NCBI RefSeq assembly: GCF_001540865.1
Contig: NC_033625.1
Coordinates: 10,671,445-10,735,444 of the forward strand
Length of the DNA stretch: 64,000 nucleotides
Origin: Ananas comosus
Lineage: Eukaryota; Streptophyta; Magnoliopsida; Poales; Bromeliaceae
Direction of reading: 5' to 3'
The notes under the pieces were generated by a model. That model saw only the letters and a program-made list of their open reading frames with translations, did no database searches and was not told the origin of the DNA. Position 1 is the stretch's first letter, and each line of letters starts with the position of its first letter. Made by a program: the position numbers and the translations under genes. Of this stretch, positions 22,343 to 34,145 are shown piece after piece.

Positions 22343-22625
22343 GGGGACCGGTCCCTGGCAGGGAGAGACCGGTCCCATTGGCTGGTGTTGCGGGGGTTGC
22401 TTGAGGCAACCGGTCCCTGGCAGTGAGGGACCGGTTCCCGAACGTGATCCCAGCGCGAAAAGCCAAAAATTGGCTAAGTCCTGAAGTCCCAGTTCTCGGG
22501 AACCGGTCTCTCAGGAAGGAACCGGTCTCCCGAGGACCGGTCTCTCTGGGAGAGACCGGTACCCGAACGCGTGACCCGAGCTGAAGCTCTCGGGGACCGG
22601 TCCCAAGTCGGGGAGACCGGTCCCT
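22343..22625. repeat. ACCGGT palindrome array in LTR D
   Basis: About nine ACCGGT-core palindromes (GGGACCGGTCCC and variants), followed directly by the CT-rich leader. Confidence 0.88.
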
Positions 22626-24201
22626 CCGCGCGCAGAACGCCCAGTGAGGGCTGCGCACAGAGTGAAAAGTGGAGGGGGCCAGCTGGATATTGTTACATTA
22701 GAGGGCTTATTAGTCCCTCTCTCCCTCTCACTCTCTCTCAGTTCACTCTCTCTCCCTCCCTCACACTCTCTTGCTTTCTCTCTCTAGAAAAGAAGGAGAA
22801 AAGAAGAAGAAGAAGAAAGGAGAAGGAAAGAAGGAAGAAAGGGAAGGAGAAGAAGAAGGAGATCAACAAAAGAAGGCTTTTGGACTTCTCCCTCATCCTC
22901 TCTTCTCTCTTTTAAGCTAACCTAGAGGTAAGCTTCTAACCCTAGCTTGTGAGATTTGGGGTTTTTGGGTTTTAGCTCTTTGGATGGGATCAAATGGATC
23001 CCTAGCACCATGAATGGAAGGATTAGAGCTAGAATCTAGGGTTTTGAGATGGGTTTAGCTTGATGCTAACCCTAGGGCACCAAAATAGGGTTTTTCGGTA
23101 AAGTATGGGATTGATCTCATTTGAGGCCTTGTAAACCTAATTGGTAGGTGCCTAAACGCGGGGGCGAAGTCGGAATTTCGATTCGTCGAGCGGGTCAAGA
23201 GCTATCGGCAAAATAAGGCCGATTGAGCATCATTTGGACCAAGAAGACCGAGGCTTCGTCGTAAAGGACGCCGAAGCGCACTTCTAGAGCCTCCTTATAC
23301 GCAAAAGGTGGGGGGTGTCGTTCCGGAACATCCGGGTTTCTTTTTATGTCTAAGTTACATATGTGTTGATCATATTGCATTATAGGATTAATAAATGTAT
23401 ATTTCCTTTTCCTTGCATGCTTCTTAGTAGTGTACTTATGAGTTGAACACCTAGACTAGGGTAGCATGAGGATTGGGTCTTATGGCATAGAATCCTATAG
23501 CGGCATAAAGAGCCGAACTTGGACATAGCCTAGTAGAGAGGCATTGAACTAGTGTAGTAGAGACACTAAACTTGAACGAGTGGCATGTCAATTAGTAGAA
23601 AACTTACTACAATGATCGAACGAGTGGCATTGAGTCTAGTGTAGTAAACTTGACATGAACCTAGGGATAGTAGAAGTCCCAACATTGATTATATATCATG
23701 ACTGTGCAGCAGAGGCACATTGACCCTAGTAGACAGGGTATCCTCTTGTGAGGATTGGATCATACTCACTAGTCTGTTTTTGCTTGTCGGTGGTCGCTCC
23801 ACCGAGGCACGAGTCTCCGGAGTACTTCACTAGGGGCAGACGTAGTTGTCCCGCAGACGGTCTCGGTGTGCGAGTGCAGTTTCTCCTCACCTATGAGATT
23901 GAGAGTGAGTCGAGGGTTTAACCTTCGGGTTAACCAAGTGAATTGGGTAAGAAACATGAAATGCATAGTAGACTTGCATTATTACCTTGAGTAGACATAG
24001 TGTATGTTGTAGTTTACATTACTATGCACCTTTATATACTCATGACATGATACTAGCATGATAGTAGTTGTTGCATGCATTATTATCATTGGTGGCATGA
24101 TAGAGTAGTTGCAGTTATCTTTATATATCTATCTATCTCTCTATCTGTGCCAGCTTAGACCTAGTGGGAAAACCGGCGGCGTCGGCGGCCGAACCCACTG
24201 G

Positions 24202-24221
24202 GAACTATATTTATATAGTTC
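24202..24221 (+). other. LTR stem-loop, 8-bp stem variant
   Basis: GAACTATA-TTTA-TATAGTTC, 26 bases upstream of the acceptor-like TACAG ending at 24247. The same form is present in the E2 3' LTR at 35812-35831. Confidence 0.65.
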
Positions 24222-24709
24222 TCACCCCGTGTGGTTTTGGGGTACAGGTACACACAGAGGCGAGTCAAGCGAGGACCGCGGTAAGGGCATAGCGCCCTAA
24301 GTGAGTTTAGTTGGTAGCTTTTCCTTTATGCATTAGAGTACCCTCGTGTACTAGATGATGTTTGGATAGATATGGAAGAGCTACTTGTATTTTGAGGAAA
24401 TTATGTATCTACATTTTGGTGGATGGAAAATGTAATGCAATCAAATGATGTAGCTATTGAATGAATGTAATAGTTAGACTATCTCTCTTTATACACTAGT
24501 ATATTACTTGTGGTTCTTGCTCTTAGATGGATTGCACTCGTGTGTGCTATGTTCGATCATGTATGTTATCTAAGCATTCCTGGGCGCTTGTTTGTACATG
24601 ATCTGGTTGTTTAGCCTTGGGCGGACAGGAGAGGTGCTGTCCGTTCGGCGTCTGTTCGACGCGCCCGAACCGGACCAAATTGGTAGCGGCATCGGGGCGG
24701 GACAGTTGC

Positions 24710-25875
24710 GACAGGCACGTCCTCCGCCGGCGAGCGTTCCTTCGGCGGCGTTGGGTTCTACGACACCCGATGCGACGGCATTGCAGGCGGAAAGGGAGCG
24801 TGCACTTGCGGCTCTCGAGAAGTTTCGAAGGTTTAATCCACCGACCTTCGAGGGAGAAAAAGTCGAACCTTGGATAGTGGAGTCGTGGGTGGACTCAATG
24901 GAGACCTTGTTCGAGGACCTCTACACGTTGGAGAGGGACAAGGTCTACCTCGCCACTCATTGTTTGGAGTAGACGGCGAAGGTTTGGTGGAAGCGAATCA
25001 AGAGAAACCGAGCTTCCGACCTTCCGCCGTTGACGTGGAAGGAGTTTCGGGGATTGTTCTATGTCAACTACTTCCCCGATAGCGAGAAGAAGAAGCTCCA
25101 GGAGCAATTTCGAAAGTTGAAGCAAGGTAGCCGCACGGTAGCGGAATATGAGCGGGAGTTTGCTCACATCATTGACTGCGTCCCTGACGTAGTGCGGGAT
25201 GACAGGGATCGAGCCGATTGGTTCGAGCGAGGGCTCCGGGCTGATATCCATTGGGCGGCGCACATCCTGAAGCTCACTACCTTCACGGAGGTGCTCGATA
25301 GAGCGTTGTGGGCAGAGCAAGAAAACGCTCACATCTGGGAGGAGCGAGAAGCGTTCGAGAAGGACAGTGGCAAGAAGCGGGCTCAGAGTAGTTCGGGAGC
25401 TCAAACCAAGTCAAGGAAGCTCCCGAAGTACCCGCGAACGCAATCCAAGGGCCGCGGACCGCAACGGTGCACAATCTGTGGTGGGAACCACGAGCCAAGG
25501 ACATGTGATCGACAGGAGGGGAAGTGCTTCACGTGTGGACAGGCAGGCCATATAAGCCGCTACTATCCAGTGAGGGCTTCGCCTGCCCCTTCGGTCGCAT
25601 CGGCTCCAATGACTCCGGCGCATTATGGAGGAGTCCCACCTGCTGCGTCATCGGCTGGACGTACGTTGATACCACGCCAACCTGAGGCGACGAGATCGGC
25701 TCCGAACGTGCGGGTGTTCACCGCCCAAACTCAAGCCGAGGAACCTGCTGAGGCGGAGGATCACCATGTACTCGCAGGTATGGTTTTAATTAACGGAGTT
25801 TGCTCCAGGGCTATGTTTGATACAGGTGCTACGCATTCGTTCATCAGAGGTCATTTGCACGCATGCATGACATAG
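24710..25875 (+). pseudogene. gag: E2 gag (main part) and protease start
   Basis: Continues E2 gag in one frame with a TAG at 24970-24972. The gag domain runs through the WIVESWVDSMETLFEDLYTL and FYVNYFPDSEKKKLQEQF blocks. Counting from the Met at 25030, a first zinc knuckle (C-x2-C-x3-H-x4-C) lies at residues 147-159. A second (KCFTCGQAGH) at 166-179 has its last Cys changed to Tyr (RYYP). The protease motif AMFDTGATHSF is at residues 261-271. The frame closes at 25875, and pol continues in another frame. Gag packages RNA; the protease cleaves the polyprotein. Confidence 0.88.
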
Positions 25876-27659
25876 AACTACAAGAGAGTAAAAGCACTTA
25901 GAGAGTATCGGGCCCCGGACGTGATTTTCTCGTCCGTGTGGAGTGTTCGTCTTGTCCTGTGCGATTGGGCGATTGGATAATGCCCATCCGTATGTTGGTG
26001 TTCAAAAAGTTGAAAGACTTCGATGTCATTCTAGGAATGGATTGGCTCTCGAAGTACTATGCGACTATTCACTTCAGAAGTAAAGTGATTACCTTCCGAG
26101 AGCAAGGCCAGGAGGAATTCACCTACCGGGCCTGTAGAAGCTCGCGCTTCGCTGCTATGGTGTCGGCGACGAGGGCGAGGAAGTTGATTAACAGCGGTTG
26201 CGTGGCCTATTTGGCGACCATTGTAGAAGTCGAGAGGATGACTCCTATGCTCGAGGAACTGTCTGTGGTTCGGGAATTTCCAGATGTATTTCCCGTGGAG
26301 TTACCGGGAATGCCGCCAGACCGAACGATCGAGTTCGTGATAGACTTGGTTCCAGGAACCGCGCCTATCTCGAAGGCTCTGTATCGAATGGTGCCGGCAG
26401 AACTGAAGGAGCTACGGGCTCAATTGATAGATCTCCTCGATAAGGGATTTATACAGCCAAGTGTATCGCCGTCGGGAGCCCCGGTCCTATTCGTGCGAAA
26501 GAAGGACGGATCGTTTCGACTCTGCATAGATTATCGCGAGTTGAACAAGGTTACGATCAAGAACAAGTACCCGTTACCGAGGATTGACCATTTGTTTGAT
26601 CAGTTACAAGGGTCTCGGGTTTATTCAAAGATTGACCTGCAGTCCGGTTATCACGAACACAAGATCAAGCAGGAAGATGTGCAAAAGACCGCGTTTCGTA
26701 CGCGGTATAGACACTATGAATTCACGGTCATGCCGTTTGGGCTCACTAACGCCCCGGCAGCGTTCATGGACCTAATGAATCGTGTCTTCAAGGAGTATTT
26801 GGACCGATTTGTCGTGGTCTTCATAGACGACATCTTGGTTTATTCTCGCAGCGACGAGGAACATGCCGAGCATTTGAGAATCGTGCTTCAAATCCTACGG
26901 GAGAAGCTGTATGCTAAGTTTAAGAAATGCGACTTTTGGCTCCGAGAGGTTGCATTTCTTGGGCATGTCATTTTCGAGAGAGGAGTATCTGTTGACCTGC
27001 GGAAAGTGGAGGCGATCAAGGATTGGCCTCGCCCGACTAACGTCACGGAAGTTCGAAGCTTCGTGGGTTTAGCGGGTTATTATAGACGGTTCGTGGAGGG
27101 ATTCTCGAAGATCGTGGGTCCACTTACCCGACTGACTCGAAAAGGCACCAAGTTCATTTCGAGTGACGAGTGCGATCGGAGTTTTCAAGAGTTGAAGGAT
27201 AGATTGACTTCGACTCCGGTACTCGCCTTACCGGTGCAAGACGAAGACTTTGTGGTCTATAGCGGCGCGTCCCAATCGGGTTTAGGGTGTGTTCTGATGC
27301 AGGGCGGGAAGGTGATCGCTTACGCGTCCCGTCAGCTGAAGAGCTATGAGAAGAACTACCCTGTTCACGACTTAGAGTTGACCGCGGTAGTGTTTGCTCT
27401 CAAGTTATGGAGGCACTACTTGTATGGCGCGTGTTGCGAGATATACACGGACCACAAGAGTCTAAAGTACCTATTCACACAAAAAGAGCTCAATATGCGA
27501 CAGCGGCAGTGGTTGGAACTGCTGAAGGATTTTGATGTGACAATCCTATACCACCCCGGAAAAGCAAACGTGGTGGCCGACGCGCTTAGCAGGAAGTCAG
27601 TGGAGAATCTTGCTATGCTGGTCATACGTCAAGAACCACTGTGGAGAGAGATGGAATGA
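25876..27659 (+). pseudogene. pol: E2 protease end, reverse transcriptase and RNase H
   Basis: The frame is open from about 25938 (a GTG, not a true start: this is the inside of a polyprotein) to a TGA at 27657. The reverse transcriptase runs from about residue 115 to 350, with [29 protein letters not shown] and the catalytic FIDD at residues 295-298. RNase H follows; its Glu (480) and two later Asp (505, 548) are present. The first catalytic Asp is replaced by Gly at residue 443 (YSGAS where E1 has YSDPS). A frameshift near 25875 separates this part from gag. Confidence 0.9.
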
Positions 27660-29162
27660 TTGGATCTCGAGGTGGTAGCTCCGGAAATCCCGTCTATGCT
27701 TACGACTCTCGTTATCCAACCGACCTTGTTGGAGCAGATTAAGACTTTGCAATCTGCAGACCCCAATCTCCAAAAGGTGCGGTGAGACATCGAGAGTGGA
27801 CACGACGGTGATTTTAGTGTAGACGCTGAGGGTGCACTTCGGTTTTGAAACCGATGGTGCGTACCGGAGAATGAGGAGGTCCGGAAGATAATATTGCAAG
27901 AGGCACATCGGACTCCTTATAGCATTCACCCGGGCAGCACCAAGATGTACCGTGATCTGAAGATGCAGTACTGATGGCCGGGCATGAAAGCAGACGTTGG
28001 GCGCTATGTAGCGCAGTGCCTTGTATGCCAGCAAGTGAAGGCTGAGCGTCGATTTCTAGCGGGAAAGCTCCAAAGTTTACCTATTCCCGTTTGAAAATGG
28101 GAGAATATAGCTATGGATTTCGTAGTCGGATTGCCCCGTTCGACAGGTGGCCACGACGCGATCTGGGTGATTGTGGATCGTATGACCAAGTCGGCACACT
28201 TTCTACCGATTCACACCACCTGGTCAGGCGACAAGTTGGCGCAGGTGTACTTGAATGAAGTTGTGAGGTTACACGGGGTTCCGAAGTCGATCATGTCAGA
28301 TCGAGACCCTCATTTTACTTCGCACTTTTGGAAAAGCCTGCAAGAAGCACTTGGCACACGGATCGATTTCAGCACCGCGTTTCATCCTCAGACAGATGGA
28401 CAGTCAGAGAGGAGTATACAGATTCTGGAGGATATGTTACAGGCGTGTGTCATTGACTACAAGGGTAGTTGGGCAAACCATTTGAGAATGGCCGAGTTCG
28501 CCTTCAACAACAATTACCAAGCTAGTATTGGAATGGCACCATTCGAGGTCCTGTATGGACGGAAGTGCCGATCCCCTATATGTTGGAGTGATGTAGGTGA
28601 ACCTGCGGCATTGGGCCCAGACATATTGCGAGAGGCGGAAGAGAAGGTCCGTCTCGCTCGCGAGAGGCTACTTATGGCACAGTCGAGGCAAAAGAGCTAT
28701 TCTGACAAACGCTATAGAGACTTGGAATTCGCGGTAGGTGACCGCGTTTTCTTGAAGGTTTCGCCGATGAGAGGTGTGAAATGCTTCGGAGTGCGGGGAA
28801 AGCTAAGTCCCCGATATATCGGACCTTTCGAGGTGTTGGAACGTGTTGGAGCGGTAGCGTACCGACTTGCATTACCGCCGAAGCTCGCGGGCGTGCATAA
28901 TGTGTTCCACGTCTCCAACCTTCGCAAGTATATTCCCGATCCCGAGCATGTTATGTACTACGAACCGCCGGGTTTACAAGAAGATCTAAGCTATGAAGAG
29001 TTTTCGGCAATGATTATTGCTCGAGAAGTGCGAAAATTGAGAAACCGTGAGATTCCGTGTGTAAAGATTCGTTGGACCAATCACGATGATCGTGAGGCCA
29101 CGTGGGAACTCGAGGAAACGATGAAAGCGCACTATCCTCATCTCTTTACAGAAATGAACTGA
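27660..29162 (+). pseudogene. pol: E2 integrase with C-terminal chromodomain
   Basis: Same frame as the reverse transcriptase. 27660-28112 (integrase zinc-finger part) has stops at about 27657, 27783, 27846, 27972 and 28093; at least three replace Trp (TGG to TGA). From 28113 the frame is open to 29162. The catalytic DD35E triad is intact: Asp 2 (MDFVVG), Asp 63 (SDRDP) and Glu 99 (QSER), counted from the Met at 28113. The last 50 or so residues (REVRKLRNREIP... to EATWELEE) form the chromodomain that targets chromoviruses to heterochromatin. Confidence 0.9.
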
Positions 29163-29215
29163 GGTATGAGTTGATTAAGTTAATGAATTCGTTTCGAGGA
29201 CGGAACTCCTTTTTA

Positions 29216-29226
29216 GTAGGGGAGGA
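29216..29226 (+). promoter_or_regulatory. E2 polypurine tract
   Basis: GTAGGGGAGGA immediately precedes the 3' LTR start (TGTGAGG at 29227). It would prime plus-strand synthesis. Confidence 0.85.
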
Positions 29227-30779
29227 TGTGAGGAAGTGAATTCTCAAAATACGAGAGTTAGACTTCATGCAAAATCGACCAAGGGTCGTGTTGGTGAGCT
29301 TTGGAAAAGCCAAAGATGTTGAAATCACCTAAAGTGCATTGGAAACGAGTCCACGAGAGCAAAGAGTGCAAAACCTGCACTGGAGCAAAACTGCTCTCGG
29401 GGACCGGTCCCTGGCAGGGAGGGATCGGTCCCATCGGCTGGGGTTGCGGGGATCTTTGATGCAACCGGTCCCTAGCAGGGAGAGACCGGTCCCCGAATGT
29501 GATCCCAGCGAGAAAAGCCAAAATTTGGCTCATGAGCTTTGGAAAAGCCAAAGATGTTGAAATCACCTAAAGTGCATTAGAAACGAGTCCACGAGAGCAA
29601 AGAGTGCAAAACCTGCACTGGAGCAAAACTGCTCTCGGGGACCAGTCCCTGGCAGGGAGGGACCGGTCCCATCGGCTGGGGTTGCGGGGATCTTTGATGC
29701 AACCGGTCCCTGGCAGGGAGAGACCGGTCCCCGAACATGATCCCGGCGAGAAAAGCCAAAATTTGGCTAAGTCCTGAAAATATAGCTCTCGGGAACCGGT
29801 CTCTCAGGAAGGAACCGGTCTCCCGAGGACCGGTCTCTCGGGGAGAGACCGGTACCCGAACGCGTGACCCGAGCTGAAGCTCTCGGGGACCAGTCCCAAG
29901 TCGGGGAGACCGGTCCCTCCGCGCGCAGAATGCCCAGTGAGGGCTGTGCAGGGGATGAAAAGTAGAAGGGGCTGCTCGAATATTGTTACATTAAAGAGTA
30001 TAGGGGACCCCCTATCTCTCTCCAACCCTCATTTCTCTCCCTCTCTCACACTCTCTTGTTCTCTCTCTCTCTAGAAGAGAAGAAGAAAAAGAAGAAGAAA
30101 AAAAGAGAAGGAAAAGAAGGAAGAAAAGGAAGGAGAAGAAGAAGGAGATCAAGAAAAAGAAGGCTTTGGACTTCTCCCTCTTCCTCTCTTCTGTCTTTTA
30201 AGCTAGCATAGGGGTAAACTTCAACACCCTCTCATGGTAAATGTATTAGGGTTTGCTTTGATCTCTTAGAACCTAACTAGATGGACTCTAGTGGATCTCT
30301 AGAAGTGGATGAACTTATCAATTGCATGATTAATTGCTAGTAGATGGCATTTTGCAATATTGGGTTTCTAGGGCATCCAAAAGAGGGTTTTTGGAAAAGT
30401 AGAGGATTGTTCTCATTTGACCCTCCTCTAACCTAATTGGTAGTTATTCCGACGCAACGGTGCACTCGGTTTGGCAATCCGACGAGTGTACGCGGAGATA
30501 TCGAAGATCTAAGACGCTACGGAACAGATTGCCACAACACGCGACGAAAGCTTCCAAAAATCTTGGAAACGGAATCGTAGCTTCAAGACATCACCAAGAG
30601 GTGGGGGGTGTCATCCCGAAGCAACCGGGTTTCTTTTTATGTCTAAGTTAATTATATTGATCATATTGCGCTATAGGAATAGTAGTTGTACATTTCCATT
30701 TCCATGCATGCTTTCTTGGTAGTGTAGCGAGGTGAGCTTGACACGTGAACTAGGATAGCATGAGGATTGGGTCTTGTGA
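29227..30779 (+). mobile_element. E2 3' LTR, first part
   Basis: Starts TGTGAGGAAGTGAATTCTC and aligns with solo LTR D until about 30779, where the 4.3 kb solo LTR S is inserted. The ACCGGT array region is internally duplicated: 29268-29530 and 29531-29765 are near-identical. Donor-like GGG|GTAAAC lies at 30214. Confidence 0.88.
29399..29919. repeat. ACCGGT palindrome array in E2 3' LTR (duplicated block)
   Basis: The longest such array in the window. A block of about 235 bp holding four palindromes and the flanking GAGCTTTGGAAAAGCCAAAG sequence is duplicated in tandem. Confidence 0.85.
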
Positions 30780-30853
30780 TGTAATATATGAAAACTTGGA
30801 GTGGCGATGTCAACTTTGATCTAGAGGATCGAAGTAGGGTTTGAGCTGGTTTT

Positions 30854-31470
30854 GTATCTTCCCCGAGTGATTTTGGATGCGTGGGAATGAATTCCGGAGA
30901 TAAATGAGTGTTTCGGCGCAAGTTGGGCGCGAAACAAAATTAAAGAGAATTTTCAGATTTCGACGCTAACTTCGAGTAAATAAATCAAAGTGAGGCTTGA
31001 GGATAATTTGTAGTATCTCCGAATTAATTTGGAGGCTTTGGGATAGCTAATGGCATGTCTTAGAAGGGTTTTGAAGTGTTCGGTGCGAAGTGGTAGCGCA
31101 AATAAAGAAACTCGGAATGAAGTGTTGCCAGGTGAAGGATTTGTATTGGATAGTTTGAGCAAGTTGATCATGGTAATGCAAGAATGTAATTTGGAATGTT
31201 CCCGGATTAATTTGGAAGGTTAGGAAAATTAGTTGGCTTGTATTGGAAGAAGTTGGAGGGTTTCGAAGTGAACCGAAAGCGCGAAAAGGCTCCGAAGTGA
31301 AGTTGCTGCCATGAATGGAATTAGAGCTTGATTTCATTGCTAATCCGGCTAAAAGGATGCTAAAATGAAAATTAAATGCTTCCAAATTAAATTGGTAGCT
31401 TGGGCATAGAGTTTAGCATGTTTTGGAAGTGTTTGGATGAATTCGAAGTGAGCTAGATGTGAGAAACGGG
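30854..31470 (+). repeat. Four degenerate repeats of about 160-185 bp in LTR S
   Basis: Units starting near 30854, 31016, 31199 and 31379 share a GATTAATTTGGA-like start and TTTTGAAGTG / TTCGAAGTGA blocks. They lie upstream of the CT-rich stretch, where other LTRs carry the ACCGGT array. Confidence 0.6.
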
Positions 31471-32289
31471 CTGCCAAAGCTGCTGCTGCCAGCAGGGACT
31501 AAACTGCGAACCTGCAGGGACTGTTTTGCGAACTGCTGGATTGCAATGCAGTTTCAGCATTTTGAGGGGTTTAAATGCATTTTGTTGATCTTATCTCTTA
31601 ACCCCAGCACTTAGAAACATGTAGGACCATCTCACCTCGTTTTCTTTCGTTTCTTTTTCTTCTTCTCCTTCTCTCTCTCTCCAACCGAATGGAGTGGTTG
31701 AGGGAGGTGTTGATGGAGATTATAGTGGAGATGGGTTCTTGGCTGTGAGGAAGATCCAGAGCAGGGAAGAAGTTCTTTCTTTCTCTTTTATTCCTTTTCT
31801 TCTCCTCCTTCTCCTTGTCTTTCTTTTCTTTCTCTTTCTCTCAAACCAAGTGATGTGTTGAGGGAGAAGGTGATGAAGGAGAAGTGGTGAAGATGCTGTT
31901 TTGTGCTGAGAAGAATGTCAGCTGCAGGAAATCAGCTGTGGAAGCATCAACCTAAGGTAAAAATTAGTGTGATTATTGGTTAGAGAATGTCTTAATCACC
32001 CTAGAAAAGGTTGAGCTTGGTTCTCTTAGATGCCAAAGCATGTTGATACCATGATTAAGCTTAGAACAAGCTTAATGAATCCTGCTGACAGCAGGAATGA
32101 TGCAGATTTCAGCATTAGCAATTGAAAGCTGAGAGCAACTAATTGAGCAGGAATTAAGGTAAATTAACTTAAAGTTCCTGCTTAAGGTTTGGTCTAATTT
32201 CGTGTTGGAGTTGGGTTGGTGCTCTAGAGTGGTTAGGCTGCAGAAATTGGACAATATTTATGTACATATGCTGAAATTCTAAGTGTAGA

Positions 32290-32290
32290 C

Positions 32291-32358
<68 letters not shown>
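32290..32358. repeat. (TA)n microsatellite
   Basis: Nearly pure TA dinucleotide tract of about 68 bases inside LTR S. Confidence 0.97.
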
Positions 32359-32361
<3 letters not shown>

Positions 32362-33879
32362 TATGCATACATTGGATTGGTGATGGGGAATTGCGAAGTC
32401 CCGAGTAGGTTGGTCGTAATTCCTAGATAAAATTATTGTATTTGCCTAAGATTGCTAGCAATGAAACTTTTGGTTTCTAAACTATATACATCAAACTAAA
32501 GAGAAGTAGCTAGGATTGCATAGTTAACCAGGTTAAGTTGGAAACTAAAGCTCGATAAATCGGACTTTTGCAGGATTTGAAGCCCCTAATGTGAAAATGA
32601 CCGCGTTACAAACCTAATTTGAGGTAAAGAAACATGCCTGGCAGAAGTCGGATTCGCAATCCGACGAACCTATACGCGAGATAATTCGCAAAGAGTATTT
32701 TCCACTATAATTGTCGGGACCGCGTGTCGCGAATTCACGGGAAAGTACTAAAAGCGTGATTTCTCGTATTCCAAGAAATTCTAAGTAAAGTGGGTGTGCT
32801 TACCGAAGTGATTAGGTCACTTCCATGCCAAATAAATCCTTGTTTCATTTGACCATATATATGAATATGACGTCGACATAACTGAACATTGAACTGCTAA
32901 AATGCTATATGAGTAGTATATGAAATTCGTGAATTGTGAAATGTCTAAGAGACATAGTAATAACATACATAATGAATGGAAATCTCCACTGCTATGATGT
33001 ACCAAACAGGTAATTGAACAAACTAAAAGCATGTAATATATGGAAGATTGTGTTAACTTAAACAATTTTTAATTGCGTCAATAATGAACGTGAAACTTGA
33101 ATGCATAGTGATGTTCAATTCCATATGATCGAATCTTTGATATATTAAATGTTGAACCTATAAATGCAAGGCATATAATGAATATGAAATGTGAATATAT
33201 ATCTAAATGCCTAACATACTATTATGAATGTCCGCTATATTGATGTCCTATACAAGCTAAGCCTACATAGAATGCCAAAGAACCATATAAGTTGAGATGT
33301 GAAATGTGAATATAGATGTCTATATGGACGTCGCTAATTCATAGTTGATTCGCAATCCTCAATGGTAAATGTAAACTATGAATTCAATGGTAAAATCCTA
33401 CTAAGAATTGGGTATAAATCGACACTCCAATTCGAGTAGAAATATCTGGACAGTGACAAATAGTAAAATGAAAAATGGTAACTTGTAATTCCTAGCGTGG
33501 ATAACTTAGGAAATAAATGAGTAGATCGAGTGGCAATGAACTAATGGATATAAACTGAACGAAAACCAGCTAGTGTTCTTGAACATAGTCGATATTAACC
33601 TAGTGTCAATTGGGACATAGGTAAGTAAGTAAACGTAGAGTTGAAGATGCTAGGGAAAGGAATAAACGCTATGTAACTGAACCTAAGGTGTGAGTAAAAG
33701 AACCAACTTATAAAAGAAACATAGAGTTGTGAATCATAGTGATAATAGGAACCACTAAAAGTAAATTGCTATAGACCTAAAAGGTCTGCGCATAGGGTAA
33801 GTGATAAACCGGCTTAAGTTGTGAAAGTGATCGGAATCCTTATAAGGAATGGTGAGGAATGGCAAGAAATAGAATCGTA

Positions 33880-34145
33880 AAACTACGGGATTGAACGGTT
33901 CTCCTCTCCCGGAGTGATTCCAAACGGATCGACGGGTTTCTCTCTGACACCGTATGACATGAAAACAAAGTGAATCGGAAGCTACGGGATTGACGTTCTC
34001 CTCTCTCGTAGTGATTCAACGAGGATCGAACGGTTCCTCCTCTCCCGGTATGAGCTAACAGGTTTGACGGTTCTCCTCGCCCGTTAAAGGCTTGAGCGAC
34101 TTAGGTCACAAGGGATCGAACGGTTTCTCTTCTCCCTGTGAATGG
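33880..34145 (+). repeat. Array of constant-loop, variable-stem hairpin units in LTR S
   Basis: Six units share a middle like ATYGAACGGTTYCTCYTCT, flanked by arms that differ from unit to unit but pair with each other, for example CTACGGGA/TCTCGTAG near 33977 and TCACAAGGG/CCCTGTGA near 34105. Confidence 0.55.

Larger units (their letters stand above)
22171..24704 (+). mobile_element. Solo gypsy LTR D (plus orientation)
   Basis: About 2534 bp from TGTGAGGAAGCG to GGGGCGGGACA, same family as E2's own LTR. Flanking pentamers GGCAC (22166-22170) and GTTGC (24705-24709) do not match, but removing the LTR plus one pentamer puts gag back in frame, as a decayed 5-bp duplication would. It contains an ACCGGT array (22343-22625), a CT-rich then GA-rich leader (22710-22870), a donor-like GAG|GTAAGC (22928), the stem-loop (24202-24221) and an acceptor-like TACAG (ending 24247). 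Confidence 0.88.

Noticed and set aside
25938..29162. Endogenous pararetrovirus as an alternative for the reverse transcriptase and RNase H
   Set aside because: Integrase, chromodomain, LTRs, PBS and PPT are all present, which pararetroviruses lack; the order protease, RT, RNase H, integrase is that of gypsy elements.
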